From NCBI RefSeq assembly GCF_016924755.1, contig NZ_JAFFJX010000025.1:1-64000 (forward strand): a stretch of 64,000 nucleotides of DNA. The letters run 5' to 3'. Shown here in pieces: positions 17,122 to 25,398 of this stretch. Below the pieces are notes generated by a model. The model did not search any database, had not been told where the DNA came from, and saw only the letters and a program-made list of their open reading frames with translations. Each line of letters begins with the position of its first letter. Positions within the stretch are counted from its first letter, which is position 1. Source of the DNA: Longitalea arenae. Lineage in GTDB: Bacteria > Bacteroidota > Bacteroidia > Chitinophagales > Chitinophagaceae. A program made the position numbers and the translations under genes.

Positions 17122-19604
17122 GTAGGCTAAGCACCCGGCGCCTTTCTGTATTACTACAGCAGGATCTCCAAGAACTCGCCCCCGAACCGGACTTACACCT
17201 CTCGGCGTATCCGGCTCTCCATTAATATTATCAGTCCATCGTACCATTGTGTATCTTCTTATGGCATTTGATACACACAGCTAATGTTTTCCTGTTTCTT
17301 GCAATCATGTGTTTTTCCCAAAGTTCTTTTCCTTGAAGTCCTTTGAGCTTTTTGACATGGTGCATTTGCAGATTATCTTTTTCACCACAATACTCGCATT
17401 GCTGTGCTTTTAGCCTGTCTATAAGACTGGTTCTTGCAGCAATTTTTTGTGTTTGTGGTAATTGATCCGAAAACGTTAAACTCATTGCTTTTCTTTTAAA
17501 ACCTTCATTATAGAATCGTCTGTATTTGATTATTCCTTTTTTATTGGTGAAGGGAATCATAAACTCTTTATTGGAAGTGAACTTATCAATGATCACTTTC
17601 TTGGTAGTTCTGTATTTACAGGCGTATGTTTTGTACATACTGTATTCCATAATGTTGTAAAAGGAATCAAGTGTATAACTGTTATTAGCGATGGCGTAAT
17701 AGTTATATAAGCCTCGTATTTCTGCGTTATACTGATCGATGATTTCCAGATCATCGTTATTGCGCATACATGGCCGTGACTTACACTTCCAGATTTCTTT
17801 ACCATTGTGATGTACAATCGTCATGGCATCATATTCCAGAAGTTTTTTCTTCATTGTTTCGTTTGTTATATTCAAAACAACTCTTGAGCCGTAAAGCCTC
17901 ATATTAACACCATCTTTGTTTCTCTTCGTTGCGTTTGATTGTCGAACAAAGACGTCGAAGCCCAGGAACTTTGCAGGGTTCTTTGCATTGGTAATTAATG
18001 TTTTTTCGTCTGATAATTCCAATTTCAAAGTATCAGCCAGATATTGTTTGATATCCTCTTTTACTTTTCGGCAATCATCTTTACTTCCAATAATTCCAAT
18101 TAAAAAATCATCAGCGTATCTAACGTATTTCAATCTCTTAAAATTCTGATCCATATCATCACTATGCTTTATTTGCATACGCTGTTCTCTGATTGTTCTG
18201 TGCTTTTCTAATAACTGCTGTTTTACATTCTCATCTTTCACTGTTTTAAGCTTCTTACTGATTCGATCAGTTTGTGTTTTAAGTCTGGACGACTCCTTAT
18301 TCATCCTTCTTTCCTTTCCTTTGTTGAACTGGAGGATATATTGGTTCATGTATTTATCCAATTTGTCCAGATAAATATTGGCCAAAATCGGGCTGACAAT
18401 TCCGCCTTGCGGAGTACCGCTAAACGTGTTGTGATATTGCCAGTCTTCGAGATACCCTGCATTTAAAAACTTTCTGATCAGTCTCAAAAATCTGTTGTCT
18501 GCTATGCGCTCACCAAGAATAGTAATCAATACATCATGGTTGATGTTATCGAAAAATCCTTTGATGTCGCCTTCAACAAACCATTTCGTTCCTGTAAAAG
18601 TCTTTTGTACGCTAACTAGCGCTGTGTGACAACTTCTGTTTGGTCGAAAGCCGTGAGAGCTGTTCTCAAACTGCTTCTCGAATATGGCTTCCAAAATCAT
18701 CCGTATCACTTCTTGCACTAGTTTGTCATCAAAAGATGGAATGCCCAGAGGACGTTTTTTACCATTTTTCTTCGGTATGTAAGTCCTCCTTGAAGGTGCT
18801 GGTTGATAGCTCTCATTTCTGAATGCTTCAATCAGTTGTTCAATGCGTGACAGGCTCATGCCATCAATAGTTACATTGTTAGCGCCTGGTGTCATGTTGC
18901 CTTCCTTCGCATAGATGTTCTGGTAGGCTACATTATACATTTCTTCATTGAACAAAATCCGGTAGAGCCGCCCATACTTATAGCATGAGTTTTTGCTGTG
19001 CTCCGACAGACTGTTTAATACGCTCGATGGATGTCTCATAATGTCTCTCACATTTTCCATTAATTGTATTAAAATATTAACTGCTTCCCTTCGCCATGTA
19101 CAGGGCTTTCCCCTGCTCCGACTACTACGAAAGCTCCGTTACCATGCCGGATATTCAGAAGCCTCATCGCTTCATAGCCATTTTTGTGGCATTCCAGTTT
19201 AGGTAATCCCCATTTAGTACATATAGTAACATAGCTCGATAAATTGTCGGATACGACTTCCGCCTTTTATAACTTATTGTAATTGCGCTGTGATCAGTTT
19301 ATGCTCTGTCTCTTTCACATAAGATGCAGAGTACCACAGTATGACGTCTGTAGTTATCTTCCGTCATAGCTCCCGCATGTAACCGCTCAGGCTATCGTTC
19401 AATCAGTATGGACTTTATCCTCGTATTTATCGTTTCATCAGCCATTCAGTCGCGATTCGATAACTAATCGACTTATGGGTGTCCCCGACATGCTACACTC
19501 CCCGTTTGGTTTCCCTCCCGGATAAGTCAGGTGATGATTGACTTTTAAACTCTTGTCAAAGAACTTGCTAGGGTTCTATTTACTATATGCCCTTATGGGC
19601 GCAC
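17122..19604 (-). mobile_element. Group II intron interrupting the relaxase gene
   Basis: On the minus strand the intron begins with the canonical GTGCG at 19604 and ends at 17122 with ...GCTTAGCCTAC, a purine-pyrimidine AC end. A domain V hairpin is recognisable near 17160-17210 (GAGCCGGATACGCC, then AAGTCCGGTTC). The reverse-transcriptase ORF fills 17231-19060, and 19061-19604 carries the 5' ribozyme domains. Removal joins CAT (H) directly to ATC (I) and restores HPHIH-IVST in frame. Size 2483 nt. The exon junction was placed from sequence features and restored protein homology, not from a fold. Confidence 0.9.
17231..19060 (-). CDS. ltrA: Group II intron reverse transcriptase/maturase with HNH domain
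   Basis: The 609-residue protein has the intron-encoded protein layout. Reverse-transcriptase blocks include PKKNGKKRPLGIPSFDD, FENSSHGFRPNRSCHTAL, GTPQGGIVSPILANIYL and the catalytic YVRYADDFLIG near residue 312. A maturase X region follows (TNKKGIIKYRRFYNEGFK). The C-terminal HNH endonuclease has CEYCGEKDNLQMHHVKKLKG and CIKCHKKIHNG, with two CxxC pairs and the HH of the active site. It would assist splicing and drive retrohoming by nicking the target. No inactivating lesion is visible, so the intron may be active. It lies wholly inside intron domain IV and ends just before domain V. Confidence 0.95.
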   Translation of the reverse strand: MENVRDIMRHPSSVLNSLSEHSKNSCYKYGRLYRILFNEEMYNVAYQNIYAKEGNMTPGANNVTIDGMSLSRIEQLIEAFRNESYQPAPSRRTYIPKKNGKKRPLGIPSFDDKLVQEVIRMILEAIFEKQFENSSHGFRPNRSCHTALVSVQKTFTGTKWFVEGDIKGFFDNINHDVLITILGERIADNRFLRLIRKFLNAGYLEDWQYHNTFSGTPQGGIVSPILANIYLDKLDKYMNQYILQFNKGKERRMNKESSRLKTQTDRISKKLKTVKDENVKQQLLEKHRTIREQRMQIKHSDDMDQNFKRLKYVRYADDFLIGIIGSKDDCRKVKEDIKQYLADTLKLELSDEKTLITNAKNPAKFLGFDVFVRQSNATKRNKDGVNMRLYGSRVVLNITNETMKKKLLEYDAMTIVHHNGKEIWKCKSRPCMRNNDDLEIIDQYNAEIRGLYNYYAIANNSYTLDSFYNIMEYSMYKTYACKYRTTKKVIIDKFTSNKEFMIPFTNKKGIIKYRRFYNEGFKRKAMSLTFSDQLPQTQKIAARTSLIDRLKAQQCEYCGEKDNLQMHHVKKLKGLQGKELWEKHMIARNRKTLAVCIKCHKKIHNGTMD

Positions 19605-19991
19605 ATGAATGTGCGGGTGGCCGGCGTCCCGATGCTCATACACGAGATAGGGTTGTTCTCCAAAACCAATCTTCTGCATGTAGGCGTCCGCAATTTCCCG
19701 AAGCCGGTTTTGATCCAGTTTTTCAGACGGATGAAAATTCAAAGAAAGATGTACCACGCTTCGCTGCCTGCTTTCGCGCAGTTTCATCAATTTTTCCAGG
19801 CGTTTTTCCTTGTCGGTATAGCCGAGCTTTTCGGTGTCCTTTGCATATCCCGACGCGTGGATAAAAGCAGCCTTTTTTATCTTTTTTTCCTGCCCCTTTT
19901 CATCCTTTATTACGACGTCCTGCTTCAACTTACTTTCGTTATAGTTCAGCACATTTTTAAGTCTCGAACTGAACTTTATGACTGCAACCAT
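19605..19991 (-). CDS. mobB: Relaxase, 5' exon (catalytic N-terminal part)
   Basis: The start is ATG 19991 (MVAVIKFSSRLKNVLNYNES), the usual beginning of Bacteroidota MobB-type relaxases (MOBP-like, Relaxase/Mobilization nuclease family). The exon holds YNE with the likely catalytic Tyr near residue 17-18, FIHASGYA, SVVHLSLNFHP and the metal-binding motif HPHIH right at the exon end. Without splicing, translation would stop two codons into the intron (VRP then TAA), giving a useless 132-residue product. The start overlaps the stop of the upstream relaxosome gene (19976) by 16 bp, suggesting translational coupling. It nicks oriT and leads the strand into the channel. Confidence 0.9.
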
Positions 19992-20365
19992 TTATCGTTG
20001 ATTTGAGCGATTTTTGCCTTGATTTCTTCGACCTTCGAGAGCAGCAGTTTGCGGGCGGATTCATTGAGCGTGAGCCACTCTTTTATCTCCGAAACTTGCT
20101 CAATCGCATGCAGCCTTTTGACGAGCTGATTGTAGTTATTTCCGATCGCGTTTAGCTCTGTTCGCAGGCGCACCATCTCTGACATAAAGTCATCGAGCGA
20201 CTGGTTTCGTATATTCACGGTAACAGCCTTGTCGAGCAGCACCTTCCTCATGTAATCACTGAGATTGTGGCAGGTTGTTTTGGAAAGCTTTTTAAAGATG
20301 CGGTCGTACTCGGCCGGGGTAAGCCTGGCCTGCACCAGGCGGTTCCTTTTTGCTTTTTCACTCAT
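19976..20365 (-). CDS. mobA: Relaxosome accessory protein (MobA/MobC-like, ribbon-helix-helix)
   Basis: The preferred start is ATG 20365 (MSEKAKRNRLVQARLTPAEY); the longer frame to 20467 reads into the probable oriT. The sequence matches the small mobilisation proteins that precede MobB in Bacteroidota elements: RLTPAEYDRIFKKLSKTTCH, NLSDYMRKVLLDKAV, then MVRLRTELNAIGNNYNQLVK, the family hallmark. The N-terminal half should form a ribbon-helix-helix that binds oriT and recruits the relaxase; the C-terminal half is coiled-coil-like. It overlaps the relaxase start by 16 bp. Confidence 0.85.
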   Translation of the reverse strand: MSEKAKRNRLVQARLTPAEYDRIFKKLSKTTCHNLSDYMRKVLLDKAVTVNIRNQSLDDFMSEMVRLRTELNAIGNNYNQLVKRLHAIEQVSEIKEWLTLNESARKLLLSKVEEIKAKIAQINDKWLQS

Positions 20366-20499
20366 CACGGTATCATTTAATCGGTTCAAAAAATGTATAT
20401 CCTGATCTTCCAAATGACACCTACGACTTGGGAGTGGGCGGTCTGTTTTTCCTTGGTTGTATGACAAAGCTACATCTGCCCAATAGCACGATTGCAGCT

Positions 20500-20580
20500 A
20501 TCTCACGCCCGGGTAGAACCGGGGTTTTCCCGCTGCGCGGTAGGGGCATTTGAAAGATGACCGCATACTAGGCGGTCGAA
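20500..20580. other. Candidate oriT region
   Basis: Between the primase-like gene and mobA lies a GC-rich stretch with inverted repeats: CCCGGGT and ACCGGGG around 20508-20524, and a perfect 6-bp stem GACCGC/GCGGTC (20559-20577). Origins of transfer commonly sit just upstream of the mobA-mobB pair. Position and hairpins are the only support; no nic site is recognised. Confidence 0.3.
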
Positions 20581-20587
20581 AAAAACG

Positions 20588-21484
20588 TTACAAATGCTGG
20601 CGGTTGCTCTGATTTTGGGAAAGACCGAAATTTACCAACCAGTCGTTGAGGTCATTGTAATTTTTATATAGATTACGTTCGTCAATGAATTTAGTATTAT
20701 CTAACGCTAGTGCCATACCCATGCAGTTATCACCCGTTTTGTCATTGTCAATGAAAAGATGAACCTTGCGGTGTTCATGCATAATTGGCAGTTTGTCTTT
20801 AAAGAAAGAAGTTGAGTTCAGGATAAGAAAATTACGTGGCGGCTCCTGCTGTTTGGCATACAAAGCTTTGTATGATAAGAAGTCAAAAAAACCTTCGAAA
20901 ACCACCAGATCGCGTTCACCATTGTTAATAAATGTGCTGGTATTGGGCATGCTGGCTAATTTGACGTATTGATTGCGCAGCGCATAGCCCCCAGCGTCGT
21001 TTTTAAATCCGATACTGTAATACATTTTTCCCTTTAATTCGTAGTTCACTTCCTGGCAATAGCGCTGGGCAATATGCTGTGGAATTTTTCTTTTTTTCAG
21101 GTAATTCAACAGTGCAAAGGAGGTCAAGGAGCGGACCGATGTGACTTTGATCTCAGCGTCCTTTTCTTCTTTAGCTTTGTTAGTATGAGGTTGAAGTATA
21201 TGCGGTGTAATATGGCGATAGTAATCATCCATTTTAGACAGGAACTCCTTAACCGAACAATTAAAGTACCGTGTTCCGAAATTTACCAGGTCGCCATGAT
21301 CTTTTCCACCGCCGCCGAAATCATACCACATATTCAATTTTAAATTCACTTTAAAGGACGGCGTTTTCTCTTCGCGCAATGGAGATAGATACCAGTAATG
21401 CTGGCCACTTTTACGGGCTGGCTCATAGCCCAGTTTAGACAAAAATTCCACCATGTCTTTTGCATTTGCTTCGCTGATTTTCAT
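20588..21484 (-). CDS. CHC2 zinc-finger/Toprim primase-like protein
   Basis: The N-terminal part has the layout of the primase zinc-finger region (YWYLSPLREEKTPSFKVNLK, then MWYDFGGGGKDHGDLVNF), although the Cys/His ligands are largely missing, as in many element-borne versions. The Toprim region follows with the conserved Glu in DLVVFEGFFDFLSYKA near residue 195 and the acidic pair in HLFIDNDKTGDN near residue 245. Such proteins prime the complementary strand of transferred DNA or replicate the excised element. It is the first gene upstream of the mobilisation operon on the same strand. Promoter should lie in 21485-21600. Confidence 0.8.
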   Translation of the reverse strand: MKISEANAKDMVEFLSKLGYEPARKSGQHYWYLSPLREEKTPSFKVNLKLNMWYDFGGGGKDHGDLVNFGTRYFNCSVKEFLSKMDDYYRHITPHILQPHTNKAKEEKDAEIKVTSVRSLTSFALLNYLKKRKIPQHIAQRYCQEVNYELKGKMYYSIGFKNDAGGYALRNQYVKLASMPNTSTFINNGERDLVVFEGFFDFLSYKALYAKQQEPPRNFLILNSTSFFKDKLPIMHEHRKVHLFIDNDKTGDNCMGMALALDNTKFIDERNLYKNYNDLNDWLVNFGLSQNQSNRQHL

Positions 21485-21652
21485 ACTTCACATTTTCTTG
21501 TTCACAATTCAGTTAACGAAGTGAATTTAACGAGATGGCTGAAGAAATTAATGACCCCTACAAATTCTACAGTGGTGAAATCCCTTCATTTCAATCTTGT
21601 ATAATAATTTTAAACCGGGAACAAGATCTAGTGAGAACGAAACAAAAACTAT

Positions 21653-21982
21653 ATGTTATCAAGTAAGGATGTCAAGATAATTTATGAGATGATGTTAGCC
21701 ACTCCCGGCATGAATGACGAGGTTAAACTCAATTTAAGGGTCCCCCGAAAAACCGTCCCTTTTTTATCCAAAGCAATCGAGATTGGATTACTCATAAAAG
21801 CTGATCATGAAGCCGCCGGTTTGCTTCAGGCAGCAGACGCCGCCTCGCTTGAAAAGCTGCAGGATATTACCAGTGAAATCCTCACCTCAGCAGGACTGGT
21901 CGGAAACCTATCAAAAAATCAACACCCTGGTCCGCAATGGCAAATGACCTGCGTAATATCTTTTCGTGGGATAAAGCAATAG
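21653..21982 (+). CDS. Small hypothetical protein, possibly frameshifted at the end
   Basis: The ATG at 21653 opens a helical, soluble protein (VPRKTVPFLSKAIEIGLLIK, then AADAASLEKLQDITSEIL). After about residue 82 the reading frame may have slipped. A neighbouring frame reads DWSETYQKINTLVRNGK and stops at 21945-21947, which looks a better C-terminus and would produce a typical short overlap with the next start (21937). Family not recognised. Divergent from the primase-like gene. Confidence 0.5.
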   Translation: MLSSKDVKIIYEMMLATPGMNDEVKLNLRVPRKTVPFLSKAIEIGLLIKADHEAAGLLQAADAASLEKLQDITSEILTSAGLVGNLSKNQHPGPQWQMTCVISFRGIKQ

Positions 21983-22287
21983 CATGCGGTTGTCAACCCA
22001 GTCACTACCACTATACCGCCGATCGCGTTCCCTTGGGAACGTATGAAGCGGTACTGGGATTTGAAATATGGGCGAAGAAAATAATGGCCATCAACTGCTA
22101 CTTCACAATTACACGAACCTATCAAAAAATTCAACTGACGGTTTACTGCAAGGAAGCGGGACGTTACATGTTGGCCTGTGGTGAGATTGATTTTGTAAGT
22201 TATCCTACACAAACGGTCTACGTCATTGAAGTACGTGCGGACCAAAAGAAAAAGATTCGATTTATCCAGGCACAAATGAAATACTAA
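21937..22287 (+). CDS. Small hypothetical protein, 116 residues
   Basis: It starts at ATG 21937, overlapping the preceding gene, and runs to TAA 22287. The sequence has plausible coding character with beta-strand-like stretches (YEAVLGFEIWAKKIMAINCY, KIQLTVYCKEAGRYM, TQTVYVIEVRADQKKK). No signal peptide or known motif. Probably co-transcribed with the ORF before it. A minus-strand ORF of similar length covers the same DNA but reads poorly. Function unknown. Confidence 0.5.
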   Translation: MANDLRNIFSWDKAIACGCQPSHYHYTADRVPLGTYEAVLGFEIWAKKIMAINCYFTITRTYQKIQLTVYCKEAGRYMLACGEIDFVSYPTQTVYVIEVRADQKKKIRFIQAQMKY

Positions 22288-22716
22288 TGCAATCGGCCAG
22301 AATTATTCATCAACGACGTCATTGGACTTATAAACAGTTCAGTCGTACAACCGCGAAATATTACCTTTAAGGATTTCTTAGAAAAGTATTGGAATAAACG
22401 TCTTTTTTAAACGAGGAGGCGTTCGCAGGTATGCTTCAGGCAATGGGCACCTATTTTAAAACAAATAGAGTTTGAGGTGGGTCATAAAAACGCTGCATCT
22501 GTTGCATAGGAGGATTTTCAAGCCACTGACAACCGAACCAGCCAATGAAGTGCTGGTAACGATAGGAAAAAGTTCCCAGGAATGCCGGACGTAGTACCGG
22601 CTCATCAGGCAATATTTACCGGCCATATTATAGGGCTCGAAGCCTAATGGATGTCCTTCGGCGCCCCGGCTTTTATTGACTAAATACGGCAGGAAATTCC
22701 TGCATATGTACTGAGA
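22288..22716. other. Gene-poor region
   Basis: About 430 bp without a supported gene. The minus strand near 22480-22640 has a longish stretch that reads as protein (GKYCLMSRYYVRHSWELFPI) but lacks a start and a recognisable family, so it may be a gene relic. Confidence 0.4.
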
Positions 22717-22932
22717 TTATTGGTTTTGGAGTAATTCTTTGAGCATGATCAGACGTTCGTAAAAGGCTGAAAAGGTATTCTTACCAATATTGGCGCGGGC
22801 ACAGGATAAATGATTTTTAATAAATTTAGGGACGTCAGTCACTTTCTGAGCTTTTATAACCTCGACTTCTTGGGGCAATTTCACTGAATTAAAAAACCGT
22901 TCGAGTTCAAGTAGTTCCTTCTCTGTGTACAT
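22717..22932 (-). CDS. Small DUF6965-like protein
   Basis: From ATG 22932 the 71-residue protein reads MYTEKELLELERFFNSVKL and later VTDVPKFIKNHLSCARANIG and FSAFYERLIMLKELLQ. This is the pattern of a small Bacteroidota domain family I know as DUF6965: an acidic helix, a VxDVPKFI core and a KLKELL end. Function unknown. It often sits near DNA-repair or mobile-element genes. It is divergent from the DNA ligase gene with only about 47 bp between the starts, so the two may share a regulatory region. Confidence 0.65.
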   Translation of the reverse strand: MYTEKELLELERFFNSVKLPQEVEVIKAQKVTDVPKFIKNHLSCARANIGKNTFSAFYERLIMLKELLQNQ

Positions 22933-22979
22933 GTTACAAAGATGGCACAATATTTCCATCTTTGTATAGGGATTATGAA

Positions 22980-23885
22980 ATGAGGATGCCGGTTAATATA
23001 GTGCCAATGGCGGCAAGCGTTGCAGCAGGTCCATTTGATAGTAAAGATTGGCTGTTCGAGATTAAGCAGGATGGCTTCCGAATCGTTGGTTACGTTCAGC
23101 CGGATTTTGTAACGCTACAAACTCGCAAACTGGTTAATTACACAAACAAATTCCCGTCAATCACAACAGACCTTTTAAAGTGGAATCATAGCGCCATTCT
23201 CGATGGGGAGGTGGTAGTTTTAAACAGTGATGGCATTAGCGATTTTGAAGCTCTCATCAACTGGAAAATCGGCAGCGGAGTACCGGTGTATTACTATGTC
23301 TTTGATCTTCTGTGGCTTGACGGTAAAGATTATATGAGCGTCCCGTTATATAAAAGAAAAGAAGCGCTTAAACAGTTATTGCCCCGGTCCCGAATAGTAC
23401 GCTATCAAAGTGATATCCGGACTCATGGGATCGCGGCCTTCAATATGGCAAAGGAGAATCACCTTGAAGGCATTATAGCCAAACGGCGGGAATCGATTTA
23501 CCGGCCAGGCATTCGCAGCAAGGATTGGCTAAAGGTGAAAGCGTATAAGGAAGACGAATTTTTAATTGCCGGATACACACGCAACCAAGGCGCTGGTCTC
23601 ATCAGCACTCTGATCCTCGGAGCTTATAAAAACAAACGATTACAGTTTGCCGGTGAAGTTGGTACCGGGCTGTCAGCCCAAGTAATGGAAGAAATTATTA
23701 GAAGAGTTTTACAGGTTCCCAAGTGCCCATTTAAAAAGGAACCAAAATTAACCACTCGATGGCGACGGAATAAGCCGGATATTATAGTTTGGTGCCGGCC
23801 TGTTTTGAGTTGTACGGTTAAATACTTGGAGATGACGAAGGGCGGGGAACTGCGGCATGCTTCTTTTAAGAATTTGGTGTCATAA
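22980..23885 (+). CDS. ATP-dependent DNA ligase (LigD ligase-domain type)
   Basis: The adenylation motif I is present as LFEIKQDGFR, with the nucleotidyl Lys at residue 29. Further ligase motifs follow: AILDGEVVVLN (motif III region), YYYVFDLLWLDG, LEGIIAKRRESIY (motif IV) and SKDWLKVKAYK (motif V). The C-terminal OB-fold part contains EFLIAGYTRNQGAGLISTLI and a closing WCRPVLSCTVKYLEMTKGGE. At 301 residues this is a stand-alone ligase module of the NHEJ LigD kind; no polymerase, nuclease or Ku gene is nearby. Start at ATG 22980 rather than the TTG at 22962. It could seal breaks during element integration or repair; that is inference. Confidence 0.9.
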   Translation: MRMPVNIVPMAASVAAGPFDSKDWLFEIKQDGFRIVGYVQPDFVTLQTRKLVNYTNKFPSITTDLLKWNHSAILDGEVVVLNSDGISDFEALINWKIGSGVPVYYYVFDLLWLDGKDYMSVPLYKRKEALKQLLPRSRIVRYQSDIRTHGIAAFNMAKENHLEGIIAKRRESIYRPGIRSKDWLKVKAYKEDEFLIAGYTRNQGAGLISTLILGAYKNKRLQFAGEVGTGLSAQVMEEIIRRVLQVPKCPFKKEPKLTTRWRRNKPDIIVWCRPVLSCTVKYLEMTKGGELRHASFKNLVS

Positions 23886-24119
23886 TGTAGTTGCAGCAAT
23901 TAGCCGAGTTTCGTCTAACCCTATTAACTCAACAAGTTTAAATATTTGTCTTACAGTTAGCTTTCTAGGATTACTTTTTATTTGTAAAATTTTTTTGTAC
24001 GAACAATTCAAATCCTTTGCGACAATGCTAGGAGGGATCCAGTCGAAAATATCACTGAATGATTTGATTGCGCCTTCTGCTAATAAGCCCCTAATTGTAG
24101 AATATCGCCTGTCAGGCAT
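23880..24119 (-). CDS. Small HTH-like protein
   Basis: The 79-residue protein reads RRYSTIRGLLAEGAIKSFSD, then IFDWIPPSIVAKDLNCSYKK, then LTVRQIFKLVELIGLDETRL. The shape (target helix, a turn, then a short recognition-like helix and an IxxLIGxD tail) matches a widespread small Bacteroidota family related to Cro/XRE-like HTHs. A frameshifted paralogue lies at 26720-26981. Its stop region overlaps the end of the ligase gene on the other strand by 6 bp. DNA binding is inference. Confidence 0.6.
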   Translation of the reverse strand: MPDRRYSTIRGLLAEGAIKSFSDIFDWIPPSIVAKDLNCSYKKILQIKSNPRKLTVRQIFKLVELIGLDETRLIAATTL

Positions 24120-24186
24120 TTTGCGAAGGTCCGTAATTTTGACTCGGGGAAAAAATACCTGTTATATTCAGATATGGAACACCTGG

Positions 24187-24420
24187 GTGGCCGGAATATA
24201 ACCGGTGAGCAGCAGCGGGGAATAGAACAACGCTTTCACCAGTAATCGGGCAACCCATCCAATGGCTGCCAGGTTTCTGTAAAAACAATATTTAAGCTGC
24301 CGTCCTGTCTTCCTTACTCATCGTATTATGCAGGACTGCAGCTTCCTGGCATTGTTTAAAAGAGATGAGAATGCCCGTCTGATTAGCATCAAATTCAATG
24401 TCTCTGAACCGTTTTTAGAG
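24187..24420. repeat. Dispersed repeat, copy 1
   Basis: This segment shares long runs with 29216-29505, for example TATAACCGGTGAGCAGC, CACCAGTAATCGGGCAAC and GCATTGTTTAAAAGAGATGA, in the same orientation. Copy 2 has about 55 extra bases in the middle. It contains the end of a small minus-strand reading frame (24292-24412) and part of a hydrophobic minus-strand frame (LLVKALFYSPLLLTGYIPAT). Confidence 0.7.
24292..24412 (-). pseudogene. Fragment of small conserved protein (FDANQTG motif)
   Basis: The minus strand reads IEFDANQTGILISFKQC, then EAAVLHNTMSKEDRTAA and stop. The second copy near 29390-29490 reads VEFDADQTGVVISFKQC, then EAAVQHNMMNKEGRTG. Conservation at the protein level with synonymous changes indicates a former or short gene. 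No start codon is visible upstream, so I treat it as a fragment. Confidence 0.4.
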
Positions 24421-24840
24421 ACTTTCTTATCATGGATACAAGCAGGCCGTAAGGCTGCTTTTATTTTGTCGTTACACACGAACTGGCTGGCTTTTCAGTT
24501 CCAGCACTATGTGCCTAAATAGTACAATGGTACCTATATGCCTTGCGTTGATTAATCTGGTCACCAGCAGGCAGATTATTAAAAAAGCTTCAGTAGATTA
24601 GATTTTGTCTGTAAATATGCGATGGATAAATCAAGGGCTGAATAATATGTGTGGCAGATTAAAATAATGACGCCTATATTTTTCTTATCAAAACAAAGAC
24701 ATCATAGGCTGTTGAGGGCGGGGGAGGGAAGAGCTTCGATGGGGTTTATACGGACAAGTATATATTTACAGAAGGTATCTGAGTATGTACCTAGTAGATC
24801 GTTGGAACAACATACTTTAATATATTTAGTGGCTTCACAA

Positions 24841-24868
24841 AAATAAAAAACCTCCCCTAAGGGAGGTT
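24841..24868 (-). terminator. Terminator hairpin, minus strand
   Basis: AACCTCCC (24849-24856) pairs with GGGAGGTT (24861-24868) over a 4-nt loop. On the minus strand it runs into TTTTTTATTT. No clear gene feeds it, so it may serve an unannotated short transcript. Confidence 0.6.
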
Positions 24869-25333
24869 ACACTAATCAATTCAATTAACCATTAACCTTT
24901 GTTACAAGTTAGAAATTATGGTTAATATGCTCGGAAAATAAAATAGGTAATCAATAATAATACATAGATTCCTGTACAAGAATGTACAATATTACATTTT
25001 AATATTAATTGCAGAATTCTGTTGACGGGTTTAAAGACCATATGTTTAAATTGTAATTTCAAAAGCGATAGGGACAATACAAAGTAACACGGGTTATGTC
25101 CGGTTATAAAAGGCAAGGAATATTTAGGCGTTCCTGTGAATTTTATAATACTTAAATTAAATGAACCTAACTCTATTTTCGATACGTGTAACCTTTACAC
25201 TTTACAATTGGTGTGGACTAAAACTGTAATATTCCTCTTAACTTAGATAATGACCTAGAAAGAAATATATGTACAGGGCATGTAACTTCGGAAAAATTTT
25301 GTCGCGGCTTTATTAATGACAAAATGAAATGCC

Positions 25334-25375
25334 TAATAAAAAGAGGCTCTTGGTGTATTCAATACACCAAGAGCC
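25334..25375 (-). terminator. Terminator of the small frameshifted gene at 25399-25613
   Basis: A perfect 13-bp stem, GGCTCTTGGTGTA at 25345-25357 with its complement at 25363-25375, is followed on the minus strand by CTTTTTATTA. It sits 24 bp downstream of the TAA at 25399-25401. Confidence 0.7.
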
Positions 25376-25398
25376 TTGACTGCGCATTCCTAAACTAC

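Larger units (their letters stand above)
24421..25398. other. Gene-poor region
   Basis: Nearly 1 kb without a supported gene. It has a plus-strand terminator-like hairpin at 24441-24466 (AGCAGGCC, GTAA, GGCTGCT, then TTTATTTT) and two minus-strand terminators listed separately. Short ORFs here have no recognisable content. Confidence 0.5.

Noticed and set aside
17122-17247. The relaxase ORF starting at 17247
   Set aside because: The first 42 codons lie in intron domain V and VI, so the true sequence starts at 17121 after splicing.
22480-22640. Minus-strand frame GKYCLMSRYYVRHSWELFPI as a gene
   Set aside because: No start codon and no recognisable family; kept only as a remark on the gap.
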